A stretch of 64,000 nt of DNA, taken from positions 39,713,460 through 39,777,459 of the forward strand of contig OU862913.1 in NCBI GenBank assembly GCA_917880885.1, in the 5' to 3' direction. The notes beneath the pieces were generated by a model. The model saw nothing but the letters and a program-made list of their open reading frames with translations, was not told the origin of the DNA and made no database searches. The stretch is from Limnephilus marmoratus (taxonomy: Eukaryota; Arthropoda; Insecta; Trichoptera; Limnephilidae). This document shows positions 1-12,190 of this stretch, piece by piece (the stretch's first letter is position 1; the number at the start of each line of letters is the position of its first letter). Made by a program: the position numbers and the translations under genes.

Positions 1-510
1 TGCTATTTTGCTTCCTAAAACCGTACAACATAATTGTTGAAGTTCCGCTTTTCTAAAGGAATATCACTTAAACTTCATAATAATTTTGTCAAATTTATAC
101 TACTTGAGATTATTTCAATAACCGATACATTTTTATAGGATAGTTTTAATAATTTTTATTACATTTTGAAATCGATCGTCGAGCTTCGTTTTGCACTATG
201 CTACTTTGCTATACTGACCACGTTAGTAAGACCAAAGCTCCTTAATTGATGCTCATTTACTTTTAATTAAGTAAATATTTCATTCTTCTTTCAGTCTTGG
301 TTATAATTTATACACCGTCGATTTCATGAAAGAAATCACCTCAACGGCGCTTAATCTCCAGGAGCTTAGATTTTTTTTTACATCTGTAATCTATTTGAAT
401 TGTCCTTTATAACGAATCAAATAAAACTAATCAATTCATGTTTTATTACAGCTTTATAATTAGGTGAGATCAATGACCATCACATAACAGGACGCTATCA
501 CAGCAGTGCC
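1..510 (+). other. 5' flank of zinc-finger gene A
   Basis: No open frame of interest. A good splice acceptor (tttattacag, ending at 451) lies 59 bases before the ATG, and the same acceptor ends at 23845 in copy B. The coding start may therefore sit in an exon whose 5' UTR partner lies upstream of the window. No promoter is recognisable here. Confidence 0.45.
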
Positions 511-3500
511 ATGGAACTTCTCAACCCAGAGAGTGTTTCCATTAAGACGGAACCAGTGTCCCAGGAAGAAGGCGCAGGTGAAATGCCGTGTATGGATGTA
601 GAAATACACATGCCGGATGTAAAGAAGGAACGTTTGCAGCGTGCTGAGAGTGTTCAGCCAACTAGTAAGTTGAATCACGTTTATTATCATAAAGGAGTTT
701 CAGACGACGCAGTCAGGACAGCTGCTTACCGTTTTATCATCGCATCGGTACTTACTTATTGGTTATGCATTGGAATATGTTTATTGTTTGTTCGAAAATT
801 TAAATACATATATATCACAAGGATGGTACTTACTCACTCTTTGGATTTAACAGAGACACCTAAATGGATGGTTTTTAAAAATAGAATCTAAACAAAAAAT
901 AACTGACGCCGTCTGTTTTATTGGAAAATTTTCATGTCATCGTGAAAAACTTATGAGTTCTGTATTGATTGACAAATCTCATCTCTTGTGCAAATTTTCA
1001 AGTCACAAAAGGATTACACTGATTGAATTTAACTATTGATTGGATGAAAGTACGGAGGCCTCCAAGCATCAAGAACTATAAAACAAGGTTGGTGGATCTG
1101 TTATTTTTCCTGGAGTTTTTTCTTTGTGCCATCCTTTGTGATATATTTGTTCGCGCAAGTAGAGTTTTCATAATCATAATTTCTTGGGTATTACGCCCAG
1201 AGGGTCTGGGGTTATTTACACACCTCAGGCTCGCATACTATAATGCAAAATTACTTATTTTATTTTAAAATTTAGACAAAAAATATTCCCGGGTCACGGA
1301 TAACCCTACAATAAATTGAAAATCTCCTACTACCACCAAAGTAAAGCATCGACGAAACACGGCTAGTTTACAAGCTACTATCTGGGAAATTCGCTATCTG
1401 TTAGTAAACTCGCCCAGTGTCATCGTGTCACTTGCTAACTAGCAGCAACTAGCAGATTGTTGACAATCTACGAAAAAAAGTTGAAAGTTCGTCAACTTTA
1501 CTCGCCTCCACGCTTGCCCCCCTTGCTCGTGATTGGTTTATTTAAGTTTCCAACATGGCTTGCGATAAACAGCTGATTTCGACTGTCAAACATCTGAAGA
1601 ATTAGTTCACGCAGGCGTCGTTATTCTTGTTACTGGCGCTAAAAGCGACCTCAGTTTTCTACGCTTCTGAGCGAGTGGGCGGTTTTGTGTGTCATCATGA
1701 CAATCTCGTTGCCGATTTTCCCGCTTTTAAACTTAGTAGATAGTAGCTTGTACACTCGCCGTGTGTCATCGAGGCTTAAGCTGAAAATGTTGCATTTCTC
1801 GAGATGAGGACTTACCCAGTGGAGGAATTGGACTCTCGACTCCCGTGCGGGACGCAAGACGCGATGCCAACAGCCACTGACCGATCATTTTCTTCGTATT
1901 TTATTTCTCGTTTGTGATATTGCCCTAGAGGAATCTATCGAACTAAAAATAACATTTTACTTATTATGCCAGCAAAGAGTTCGTAGTTTCTCAATATATT
2001 GCTTCATCATATTTATCAATAAACCAAAACATCTCTACTTCAAAAATTATTTGGGATTATAAGATAATGCTCGTATCATGGGTTCTTGTATTGCAGTTAA
2101 TTTGTATTGTGACGTTTACTTGCGATTTCGTAATAATTAATCATTCGATTGACTTGAAGATACCATACACTCTTTCTGAAGATTCTTAAGAATGGAACAC
2201 CATCGCTAAAAACGTCCTTACCGTGGCCATCTCCTGTAGTTTTTATCGATGAAAATCGTTATAAATTCTCTTATCCCTTTTCCACCTTCTTCATGATTTG
2301 AGTTAGTATCTTCAAGGGAAACTTTCAATGTCTAAAGATCTTATAAAATACAATTGTATTAACTTATTTGCAACTTTTTATACTCTGGGTATTTGTACCC
2401 GCTATGGCTAAGCTCCTGCAAGCAACTTGTCAGCAGGAGCTTAGTAAATAAATATTTTTTATTAGATTATCCCCACGGAAGGCCCTGAGGAAATTGATTT
2501 CTTTAAAAGAATTTCGCTCAATGTCATCTTTGGGGATGCTGTGTAGAGAGTCGTTTTAAGGAAAGAAAGGAGAAGTAGTTCTGGGAGGTATGAGGGGTGA
2601 GTAGGAATCTAAGTCCAGGAGTGACGGACATGTGAATTCATCAATCAAGACGATGGGTTGAGAAAGACCACCTTTTTTTTTACTTGAGCTCCACATGGGA
2701 GGCCCTGAGGAAAACAGGGCCTATCATCTTTGGGGATTTTTTATTGGATTGGAGGGTTTTTTAATGAAAAGAAGGAGAGATGAGTTCTGGGAAGGAAAAG
2801 GGTTTTAGGTGTGGGTAGGAATTTGGGGTTCAGTGTGTCCTGGTCATCCGCCTCCATGACCTAGACAAACCTCACCCTACCTTGGGAAGTCGAAGCTCTA
2901 TTCGCACCGGCTTCTCCCGTTCTGGCCAGCCACGCTGCTGGTGGGAATACACCATGCCAGATGAACCCGGGCATCAGTGCTAAGTCACCAAACAAAGCAA
3001 ACCTTTGGGGATGACCTATGGCAGAAGTCTTTGTCATCTAGTAAATTGTTCCTGGGTCGCCGGTTCCCTTTATCTGCATTCAAAAATGCAATAATACAAA
3101 ATACAATAATAAATACTGAGCATTGAAATAGCCCCAGCCATCGTATTTTATAATCTGGCACCAACGAGTCTTTACACGTCGTATTGTCGTTTTGTTATTC
3201 CAGGTAGTATTACTGTAGAGACTGTTTCCATCAAGACAGAATCCCGAGAAGAAGATAAAGAGGGGATCCCTCATACTGAAATAGACAAAGACCTGCAGGA
3301 TGTTAAAAATGAATGCTTAAAACACTCTGAAAGTATTACCCAGACTGCAGGTAAAATCCATTTTTGTTTGTCTTAATTCATTTAAATTATTTTCTGTTTT
3401 CATTTTGTTCACATACTTACAGAGCTTTATTCACTTTATTATTAAATATCGGAAAATCTCATCGTGTTCCCATTGTTCAGCCACCTATACTATAAAGAAA

Positions 3501-4629
3501 CCTTAACCGTCTTCCTTCTTCAGATTTTCATATTCTAAGATATCAGATGCTTACCATTACAGGAGAAAAACTTTATTCATGTCCCGACTGCAGCTATTCC
3601 TGTGCTCTTAAGGGATCTTTGAATCGTCACATACACACCCATACTGGAGAAAAACCTTATTCTTGTTCCGAATGCAGCTATTCGTGCGCTGAAAAGGGAA
3701 ATTTGAATCGTCACATGCAAACCCATACTGGAGAAAAACCTTATTCTTGTTCCGAATGCACCTATTCCTGCGCTGAAAAGGCAAAGTTGAATCGTCACAT
3801 GCGAACCCATACTGGAGAAAAACCTTATTCTTGTTCCGAATGCAGCTATTCCTGTGCTGAAAGGGGAACTTTGAATCGTCACATACACACCCATACTGGA
3901 GAAAAACCTTATTCTTGTTCCGAATGCAGTTATTCCTGTTCTCATAAGGGATCTTTGAAATGCCACATGCGAACCCATACTGGAGAAAAACCTTATTCTT
4001 GTTCCGAATGCAGCTATTCCTGTACTCTAAGGGGAACTTTGAATCGTCACATACAAACGCATTCTGGAGAAAAACCTTATTCTTGTTCCGAATGCAGCTA
4101 TTCCTGCATTGTAAAGGAATCTTTGAATCGTCACATGCGAACCCATACTGGAGAAAAACGTTATTCTTGCTCCGAATGCAGCTATTCCTGCGCTGAAAAG
4201 GCAAAGTTGAATCGTCACATGCGAACCCATACTGGAGAAAAACCTTATTCTTGTTCCGAATGCAGCTATTCCTGTGCTGAAAGGGGATCTTTGAATCGTC
4301 ACATACACACCCATACTGGAGAAAAACCTTATTCTTGTTCTGAATGCAGTTATTCCTGTTCTCATAAAGGATCTTTGAAATGTCACATGCGAACCCATAC
4401 TGGAGAAAAACCTTATTCTTGTTCCGAATGCAGCTATTCCTGTGCTGTAAAGGGAAATTTGAAATGTCACATGCGAACCCATACTGGAGAAAAACCTTTT
4501 TCATGTTCTTACTGCAGCTATTCATGTTCTCGAAAGGATTATTTAAGACTTCACCTGCTTTACCATACTGGAGAAAACCTTATTCATGTTCCGACTGCAG
4601 CTGTTCCTGTGTTCAAAACAGAACATTAA
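511..4629 (+). CDS. Poly-C2H2 zinc-finger protein, paralogue A (three exons)
   Basis: Probable nuclear DNA-binding protein; target unknown. Exons are 511-664, 3204-3350 and 3563-4629. Donors are a|gtaagt and g|gtaaaa, acceptors ttccag and attacag. Both introns are phase 1, joining into about 455 residues. The ATG has a strong context (gccATGG). Exons 1 and 2 encode similar acidic modules with VSIKTE followed by VKKE or VKNE; these fit the psi-K-x-E SUMO consensus. Exon 3 carries twelve complete fingers, C-x2-C-x12-H-x3-H, with TGEKPYSC linkers and an unusual SYSC in place of the usual core Phe. The last full finger differs (SRKDYLRLHLLYH). After it, a one-base loss in the linker shifts the frame and ends the protein within 20 residues. 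No ZAD, BTB or KRAB domain is visible. The exon model is inferred from splice signals and from agreement with paralogue B. Confidence 0.82.
1760..1885 (-). repeat. tRNA-derived SINE remnant
   Basis: On the minus strand it reads ggtcagtggctg, then ggcatcgcgt, then cgggagtc and gggtaagtcc. The same order of blocks recurs at 44735-44835, with an A-box-like tggctgagtgg and a B-box-like gtgttcgatttc. Two diverged copies sharing tRNA-like promoter boxes suggest a SINE. The family is not recognised. Confidence 0.5.
2462..3075 (+). repeat. R1 repeat, two adjacent copies
   Basis: A partial copy (about 2462-2665) and a near full-length copy (about 2672-3075) of the R1 family. Shared blocks are ggaggccctgaggaaa, catctttggggat, gacctagacaaacctcaccc, gctaagtcac and gatgacctatggcaga. 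The second copy starts after a T run with gagctccacatgggagg. Read on the other strand the family ends in an A-rich tail, like a retroposon. Confidence 0.7.
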
Positions 4630-4891
4630 AACGCCACACGTGAACCCATACAGAAGAAAAATTTTATTGATGTTCTGACTGCACTTATTGATGTGCTCAA
4701 AAGCGAACCTTAAAACGTCACACGCAAACCTATGTTGGAGAAAAATCTACGTGATATTCCGACTTCACCTATTTATGAGCAGAAAAGAGAAATTTATTTC
4801 CTCACATGCTTACCCATACTGGAGAAAACCCTTATTAGTATTCTTTCTGTAGCTATCCATGTTCCAAAAATGGAAATTTAACATTTCACGT
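4630..4891 (+). pseudogene. Decayed 3' fingers of gene A
   Basis: After the stop of gene A, about four more 84-base finger units can be read with frameshifts and stops: CSDCSCSC..LKRHT, CSDCTY*CAQKRTLKRH, a unit ending LFPHMLTHTGEN, and SFCSYPCSKNGNLTFHV. The last is interrupted by the BEL element at 4892. The ancestral array was therefore longer. Confidence 0.8.
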
Positions 4892-5380
4892 TGTTTCATA
4901 ACGCCGATGGATTTCATTCGTTTTGTGCTCCGATTGTCATACGAGATCGGAGGAATTCAGACTTTAGAATTCCGCACAATAAGGGTGCCTAACTACACGG
5001 TAAACAAGTGACAAGCGCTTTATCGTCAGTAAGTCAATCCGTTGCTAACCACTTTCGTATCATGACATTTCACTGTTCGCCGAAGGGTTTTTCATCATAT
5101 CGTTACATAAAGTGTAAATCCTACCGTATTCTATTGTATACTTTGTGTGAACTCGTGACTCAAACCTTACCGTAGTTCTAATAATTAAATAGAACAATCT
5201 AGAGCGCTTATGGACATCTATGACTGTCACCAAGCCAGAAGACACAACAACCGTGAGTACCACTTAATTGTGATATACCTATCTTGTTTGGTGGTCGGGC
5301 ATAACTTATCGAAATTCATAAGCGTCTTAGCAAGAGTAGCGGCAAGGTTACCCTCATCCCCATGCCCCGTGCATGATTCA
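4892..5380 (+). repeat. 5' LTR of BEL copy A
   Basis: 489 bases, starting TG and ending CA, matching 10322-10797, 26834-27323 and 34040-34529. All four retain the blocks aagtgtaaatcctaccgt and accgtgagtaccacttaa. Confidence 0.9.
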
Positions 5381-5633
5381 TTTGGTGCCGGAAACCAGCG
5401 AACCTTAAGATAATAAATTCTTTCTTTGGCAAAACGAAAGAATGCTATGAAATATTACGAAAATCGAACTGTCATTTTAAAGAACGAATTTGAAACAGTG
5501 AATCGTAGAATTAGTTAACACAGTTCCTAATTATTAACGACGTACCGGATATTTAAATTATATCGAATTCTATTTTTTTAATTCATAACGTTTTCCAGAT
5601 TATTTCGTTAGTACGTTTGTTTATTGTTAAAAA

Positions 5634-6485
5634 ATGGCTAGAACTTTAAAAGGCTTGTGTAGAAGACGGAACGTAGCCTTTAGCAGAATAAACAAAATGT
5701 ATGAGGTCGGTCAAAGCGTTTTGCAAGATGCAACCAATTACCCACTATTTCTTGCATATTATACGAGGTTGCAAAACATTGTTAATGATTTTGAAACCGT
5801 TCACGCTGACATCTTAGCTTTATATGAGCAAACAAGGATGTTGAAAATCAAGTTCGCGTCGCTTTTGATAATGTTTATTTCAAAATCGTCGTAATTCACA
5901 AGGGATTAACGAATCAATCTTTCGAATCGGAGCCCGCGAACATTGTCGTACCAAACCAAAACCTTTCAACATTTCATAATCAAGCTGTCATAAAACAAAC
6001 ATCATCGCTTACTTGTGACATGAATAAGGCAAAACCCGAAATCAAAGGGTCCTTGACTGCGTTCACTTCAAAGTGTGCGTTTTGCAAGGGAATTCACCAT
6101 ATCACTAAGTGTAAATCATTTGCACTCAAATCGGTTCAGGAACGTACTCAATTCGCCAAGGTACATCGTTGGTGCCTGAATTGTCTCACGCCTTCTCTTG
6201 CTCTCACGAATTGCAAATCTTTGTTTGATTGTCAGAAATGTCATCGTAAGCACCACACTCTTCTTCATATGGAAGACAAAATTTCTGCTGAAGAGGAGTA
6301 CCGACGACCTACTACGTTTGCCATTCAAGGAGCTTCTATTTCTGATCCTCCAGTTCTTTTCCTCGCTAACTTCGGTGACAGCTCCATCGTACGTTTGCTT
6401 ACTGCTCATATTAGCAATCGTGATCCCTCCAACAGTTTTCAAACGTTTCGTGCGTTGACTGATTCAGACAGTCAAGCACACTTCA

Positions 6486-6517
<32 letters not shown>

Positions 6518-9500
6518 TTCGTAATAGAAGGTACATAAATTACAAATAAATTTTATACAGTAATTAATTACATAGTAGAATATTTGATGTACCCCCATAA
6601 TTAAGCAAGGCTTGTGTGTATGGGGGGGTGTTATTGTATTGCTTTTTTTATATCATTCAGTTTAAGTTTTCAGTATAATTTTTAAGGTGAGTTTTAAAAT
6701 TTTTTATATTGGTATTCATGTTTCTAATGTTTTCTGGTAATGAATTAAAAAATTTTGCTCCGAGATATTTATGACTCATTGTCCAATTTTTTTTTTACAT
6801 TTTGGAGTGGGAAGTATTGATGTTTGCCTAAGACTTCTGTTATTTTTAAAGGGTGCAACTTGATTTTTAATATTATCTTTATAAATTTGTAATGTTGCAT
6901 GATAAAAGTATAATGCACTTAATTTTCTGACCTTAAATTGTTTGAATAAAAGTTCTGACGAATATGAGTAGGATTTTTTTAAAATTGTTTTTATTATTAT
7001 TGGTTTTTGTGATATGTAAATTGTTTGTGTTTGATTTTTATATGTACCGCCCCATCCTATAATGCCGTATTGTATAATTGATTGACAGAAAGCGAAGTAT
7101 GTGGTTCTAAGTAATTTTTCGTTTAAAATATCTCTTAAACATCTAAATATATATGTTAGTTTCCTTATTCTGTTGTTCAGAATATTTATGTGTGGAGACC
7201 ATTTTAAACGCTGGTCTATTGTTATGCCCAGGTACTTAATATCAGTTTTGCTTTCTATTTTTGAACATGATATATTACATTTGTGGTTTTCTGTATTTGT
7301 CACAGAGTGGATTATTAAGTTTATTTCTTTAGGTGTTTCTTGTTTTTTAATGAAAAATGGCAAATAATAGGTTTTTTTAGAATTTAAAGTCAACAGGTTT
7401 TTATCAAACCATAATTTTAGTGCATTAATATCTGTATTTGCCATTTTGTTTAATTCAGACCAGGTGTTTGTTTTTAGTAGTAGGACTGTGTCGTCAGCGT
7501 AGGAGACATTGTCTCCATATTTAGAAATATTGAATATATCATTGACATATATAATAAATAACAATGGTCCCAAAACTGTGCCTTGGGGTATTGAAAAATC
7601 GCTATATTTTGAATCGCTGACTTGATTTAGTAATTTTACTTGTTGTGGTCTTTCATGTAAATAACTAGCTATCCATGCTAAGACTTTCCAATTAATTCCT
7701 ATAGATTTTAATTTATTTATTAATTTTTTATGTGACATGCTGTCGAAAGTTTTTTTCAAGTCTATAAATATTCCGATACATTTTTTATCGGAATCTAGGG
7801 CCGTATATAAATAGTTGGTTATTTTTGCTATCGCTCGTGAGTACTTGTATTTTTTTTGAAGCCGAATTGATTATCATTAATTATTTTATTTTCATCTAAG
7901 AATGTCCAAATTTGTTTTTTTACAATTTTCTCATATATTTTTGATATATTTGATAGAGGGGAAATCGAGCGGTGATTTAGTGGATCTCTAGGACAGTCTG
8001 TTTTATAAATGGGAGTTATAATTGCTCTTTTGTAATTATTGGGAAATTCGCCATTTGCTAGACTTAGGTTTATTATATGTGTTATTGGGAGAATTAAGTA
8101 TGTTTTCATCGCTTTTATTGTCTTAGCATTTATGTTATCAAAGCCGGATATCCAATCGCACTGCCGAGCGTCCAGTCAGCTCTCAGAAAATCCGTGGCTT
8201 ATGCCAATCTTCTACAACCGCGTCAGGCGTCACTAATGTCGATGTCGATGTTAAGGGACAAACTACCTTCAACACGAAGTTACTTCTATCGCCAACGATT
8301 CAATCCGACAAGTTATCCTGTCATCACTTCAGAGACATTCCTCGTGCTGACCCTGACTATCACAAACTGACAACTGATACTGAACCGACTGACATACTTC
8401 GAGATGTTGAGATCCTGCCATCGCTTTTAAGACCCCAATTAGCGGGTAATCTTTACCAGCCTTCAGCTATCAATTCACCATTCGGTTGGCTTCCTCTGGA
8501 TTCGGTTGGTTTTGCTACCGATCGTCAAACAAACTCCTTCATCGAAACCAACCAGTACCGTCTTCCAGAAGAAGTCAAGAGACTGAGGGAGTTGGGCATA
8601 TTTCCTCAGTCTTCAAAGCCCACCAAACTACGTCATGACCAAGTGTATCGCGTTTATCGCTCACGTGACTTTTCTAGTCAATTTATCGAAACCAACCAGT
8701 AGGTACCGTCTTCCTGAAAAGGTCAAGAAACTGAGGGAGTTGGACACATTCCCTCAGTCTTCACATCTCACTCCTGAAGAACAACGTGATGAACAGGTCC
8801 ATCACACTAATCACTCACGTGACCCTTCGGGACAATTCATCGTAGCCTTATTACCTTTTGGCGAAAATGATAAGGATATCGCTTTCCCAAGTTCGCGCGA
8901 AGCCTCTTCGCGCATCATCCTTTCACTCGAACGCAAACAGACATTTAAGCTCAGTTTACGTGACCGTACTTCGCTTTCATGACTGACTACTTGCACAGTG
9001 GTCACATGACACGTGTTCCTGGAAAAGATTTACTCAAGGAAATGCATCACATACTTCGTCATTGCATTCTGCGTCCGGGCACCGTTATCATTAATTTGCG
9101 AATTGTCTTCGATGCCTCGGTGACGGAGGTGAATGAATCATAGTCAAATGATGCCTTCTTTATCGTTCCCAAGCTTCAAACAAACATTGCTGAACTTCTG
9201 CAAAACTTTCGTTCACCATATGTGGTGTTCATTGTTGAGGTACGGCAACTGTATCGCCAAATATGCCTTCAAGAGCTAAATCAGGCGTTCCAAAGAATAT
9301 TTTTGCGTCATCAATTATCGGAATCTACCCCGGATTACCCATTACATCCTAGGACTTCTGATATCTCTGCCTTTATTCTGTCCTATCGTATTGTCAGATC
9401 GTTGACAGAAAAGAAAGGTTACGGATTATCACTCACACGCCACGCGATCACTTCGGATTCAAATATCGATTCAATCGTCATCGGCTGTTCCAGTGTGGAA

Positions 9501-9900
9501 CAAGCTCAACAAACGCAATCCGAAGTTATCAAACATACCAAACGAGGTCAACTTGAACTGCAGAAGTTGGATTAGTTATCGTATATAACCATTGGCCTCA
9601 AACATCATCAGTTGATAGTCCATCGGATATCGCTTCACGTTGCCATTCTCAGGCCGTTCTTATCCGTAACGTGTTATGGTGGGCGGAGCCCTCCGGTTTT
9701 GTCCAGCCAAACGACTCTTGGCCCATCTATGGTCATGTTAACAAAACTGAACTCCACTCTGAAGAACGAGTTCAATCGTCATTAGTCCAACATGATATAT
9801 TCTGCTGGACTTTTATCAAAAAAATTATATCGTTTTCGGAAACTCTAACGCCTTATCGGTTCTTGTTATCTATTCGTAAACAATTTTCGTAACAAAGCCT
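5634..9900 (+). pseudogene. BEL/Pao gag-pol remnant, copy A
   Basis: A short Gag N-terminus starts at 5634 (MARTLKGLCRRRN) and breaks at 5894. A Gag cysteine/histidine region begins at 6020: CAFCKGIHHITKC, then WCLNCL, then CQKCHRKHHTLLH. The reading then meets the LINE insertion at 6485 and resumes at 8144. Downstream pieces resemble BEL reverse transcriptase (RIVFDASVTEVNES near 9100) and the stretch before integrase (VLWWAEPSGFVQ near 9675). Several stops and shifts interrupt it. Protease, most of the reverse transcriptase and the integrase core are missing or unrecognisable. No intact protein is possible. Confidence 0.82.
6485..8143 (-). mobile_element. 5'-truncated LINE inserted in the BEL element
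   Basis: It encodes the reverse-transcriptase core on the minus strand, from about 8109 to 6776. Motifs are FIDLKKTFDSMSHKKL (motif A), IPQGTVLGPLLFIIYVNDI and YADDTVLL (the catalytic pair), followed by the thumb DIKYLGITIDQRLKW. One missing A in an A-run near 7850 splits the frame in two. The 3' end is an AT-repeat tail at the left edge. Copy B has the empty site (cacttcatatccaatcgc near 31690), which fixes both borders to within a few bases. The clade looks like CR1/jockey type; the exact family is not known. Confidence 0.88.
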
Positions 9901-10321
9901 CTCGTCGTTCGGATTTTCTACTTAATCATTTCGAAATTCGTATTCTATCTTTAAACAAACATTGGACATTACTCTCTACGGATGAGGTGATTAGAATCAT
10001 AATTAAAAATATTGTGCTTATTGCTACATTTCGTACTTTGAATGGATCTTCTCTTACAAGACCATTCACCTAATCGTGTCCATTGCCTAGGCAATGTGAC
10101 TAATCATCATCGTTTCGCGGTTCGTTTTATTCTTTTTACGTCTATGTTAATCGTATCATTTAGTTTCTTTTCGTCTAAGTGATCTACATCTAGTTATCGT
10201 TTAAAACTAGTTCTTTTGCTTCGTCTTCTTTTCATCTACGTGACGTTTCATGGCATTCTGCGTTTCGCTTAAAGTTCAACTTTTATTTAAAATACAATTT
10301 GCTGTAGTTTGGTGGGCGGAA

Positions 10322-10797
10322 TGTTTCATAACGCCGTTGGATTCCATTCGTTTTGTGCTCCGATTGTCATACAAGATCGGAGGAATTCAGACTTTGGAAT
10401 TCCGCACAATAAGGGTGCCTAACTACACGGTAAACAAGTGACAAGCGCTTTATCGTCAGTAAGTCAGTCCGTTGCTAACCACCGTTCGTATCGTGACATT
10501 TCGCTGTTCGCCGAAGTGTTTTTCATCATATCGTTACATAAAGTGTAAATCCTACCGTATTCTATCGTATACTTTGTGTGAACTCGTGACTCAAACCTTA
10601 CCGTAGTTCCAATAATCAAATAGAACAATCTAGAGCGCTTATGGACATCTATGACTGTCACCAAGCCAGAAGACACAACAACCGTGAGTACCACTTAATT
10701 GTGATATACCTATCTTGTTTGGTGGTCGGGCATAACTTATCGAAATCCAAGAGTAGCCGCAAGGTTATCCTCATCCTCATACCCCGTGCATGATTCA
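10322..10797 (+). repeat. 3' LTR of BEL copy A
   Basis: 476 bases. It differs from the other three LTRs by a short deletion after cgaaatcc near 10748, where the others read cataagcgtcttagcaaga. It ends GATTCA at 10797, followed by the target duplicate CACGT. Confidence 0.9.
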
Positions 10798-10802
10798 CAC
10801 GT

Positions 10803-10895
10803 GCTTTCTCATCTTGGAGAAAACTTTATTCTTGTTCCCAGTGCTACTATTCAGGTATTCTAAAGGCATGTTTAAAACGTCATATACCTATGGGC
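10803..10895 (+). pseudogene. Orphan finger fragment beyond the BEL, copy A
   Basis: Directly after the 3' LTR the host sequence resumes with a linker-like HLGEN and a degenerate finger, YSCSQCYYSGILKACLKRH. It continues the finger unit interrupted at 4891. This shows that the BEL landed inside the zinc-finger array, not downstream of it. Confidence 0.78.
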
Positions 10896-11127
10896 ATATT
10901 TTTTCGCAGTAGTGAACCGTTTTTATCTATTTACCCTGGTCGCAATTCTTGTGAATGGATTCGATTTACTCATTTCTTTTAAGTTTCTGAAATACTTTCC
11001 ATATTATAAACCTGAATATAATTATTTCTGGTTATTTTATGTCTGACCAAATCTTTACTGTACAATACTTTGCAAGTTAGTGCTGCCGTGGATACTTTTT
11101 CTCATAGTTTGAATTTGAATGTATAGG

Positions 11128-12190
11128 TATATAATTTATTTATTATTTATCAACCGTCGGGAAATCGACAGTTAACAATTTTCAGTTTGTACATAAGTAT
11201 TATGTAGCCAAAATAAAATCAATTGTGGATTTCCTCCTTGTGACTCTACCTTTTCTGAGACAGCATAAAAAGTAATGAGTGAATTAAATGTATAAGAAAG
11301 AAATATGATCCAAAAATTATATAAAACAAAAAATTATATAAATTGAAAAATTACATTGGTAGCCGTGGTAAGAGAATGTACGTACAAATCATAGCAGAAA
11401 TATAAACAATAGAAACATAAAATTATTCACGAAACATCAGAGAAATGCTCTTTAATGGACCTATTATATTTGGTAAGTTCGCAATTTAAAATGTGCACCT
11501 TGGATAAAATGTTATTATACCTATTGCATAGTCTGTTCAGGTAAGAATTCTGCTTAGAGTTCGTATTGCATTGATCCACCCTGAAAAGGACAGAAGAGCG
11601 TGTTGAACGTGCAGGTGCATTGTATTGAATTTCATTTATCAACTCTGGGCATTGAATATTATTGTTGACTATTTTATGCAGGAATAGTGCATCGATATGA
11701 TGCCTTCGTACACTCAATGAATCAATTTTATAGTTCGAAGCTGCCTCTGCATAATTATTAAATGTTACATATGACCTGTAATAAAGATATATTTTTTAAT
11801 TTTTTTAGAATTAATTCAATTTTGTTTATGTGTATTTTATAAAATGGAGACCTAATAACTGATGCAAACTGCATATGATTCCTTACGTAGGCAAAGTAGA
11901 GTTGCTTAATGATGTTAATGGTATTTAAAATTTTTGTGTTTCTTATGATGAAACCTAACATTTTAGCAGCTTTATTTGTGATTTGTTGTATACGACGGTT
12001 ATATTGTAGTTTACTATCAAGGGTTATTCCAAGATCACGAATATCTGATACTGTTGCAATGTTGTTGTTTAATGTTTTATTTTGATTCCTTGAAAAGATA
12101 ATGTGATAACATTTTGAGACATTAAGAAATAATTGATTTTGTTGGCAATAGGTAGATATATATATTGTTTAAATCATGTTATAAATTGAC
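11128..12190 (-). mobile_element. Jockey-like LINE 3' fragment (copy A)
   Basis: The minus strand reads a C-terminal reverse-transcriptase tail: RDLGITLDSKLQY, then AAKMLGFIIRNTK, then QLYFAYVRNHMQFAS. It contains several frameshifts. The same fragment with different lesions is at 34877-35960, so it predates the segmental duplication. Confidence 0.8.

Larger units (their letters stand above)
665..3203 (+). other. Intron 1 of gene A, expanded by repeats
   Basis: This intron is 2539 bases; its counterpart in gene B is 323 bases. The extra block runs from about 983 to 3197, between aaatctcat and tccaggtag, which are adjacent in B. It contains a tRNA-like SINE remnant (about 1760-1885), two R1 copies (2462-3075) and otherwise unassigned AT-rich DNA. 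Whether copy A gained it or copy B lost it cannot be decided here. Confidence 0.75.
4892..10797 (+). mobile_element. BEL/Pao LTR retrotransposon, copy A (defective)
   Basis: It has two similar LTRs (4892-5380 and 10322-10797), each starting TGTTTCATAACGCC and ending GATTCA. The 5-bp direct repeat CACGT flanks it (4887-4891 and 10798-10802). The purine tract ggtgggcggaa precedes the 3' LTR, and tttggtgccggaaacc follows the 5' LTR as a possible primer-binding site. Family assignment rests on the BEL-type Gag cysteine/histidine region. Without the LINE at 6485-8143 it is only about 4.2 kb and carries many stops, so it is immobile. It sits inside the decayed finger array, and the same insertion is present in copy B. 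Confidence 0.9.

Noticed and set aside
1651..1857. Minus-strand open frame in intron 1.
   Set aside because: It lies over a tRNA-derived SINE and unassigned intron sequence, with no domain.
3577..4525. Long open frames on the minus strand and in other plus frames across the finger array of gene A (repeating MGSHVTIQ or NKNKVFLQYG motifs).
   Set aside because: They are mirror frames of the 84-base finger unit; because the unit length is a multiple of three, all frames stay open without selection.
3547..4640. Regular 84-base spacing considered as a CRISPR-like or satellite array.
   Set aside because: The unit encodes C2H2 fingers in a single open frame with splice sites; the organism is eukaryotic and there are no spacers.
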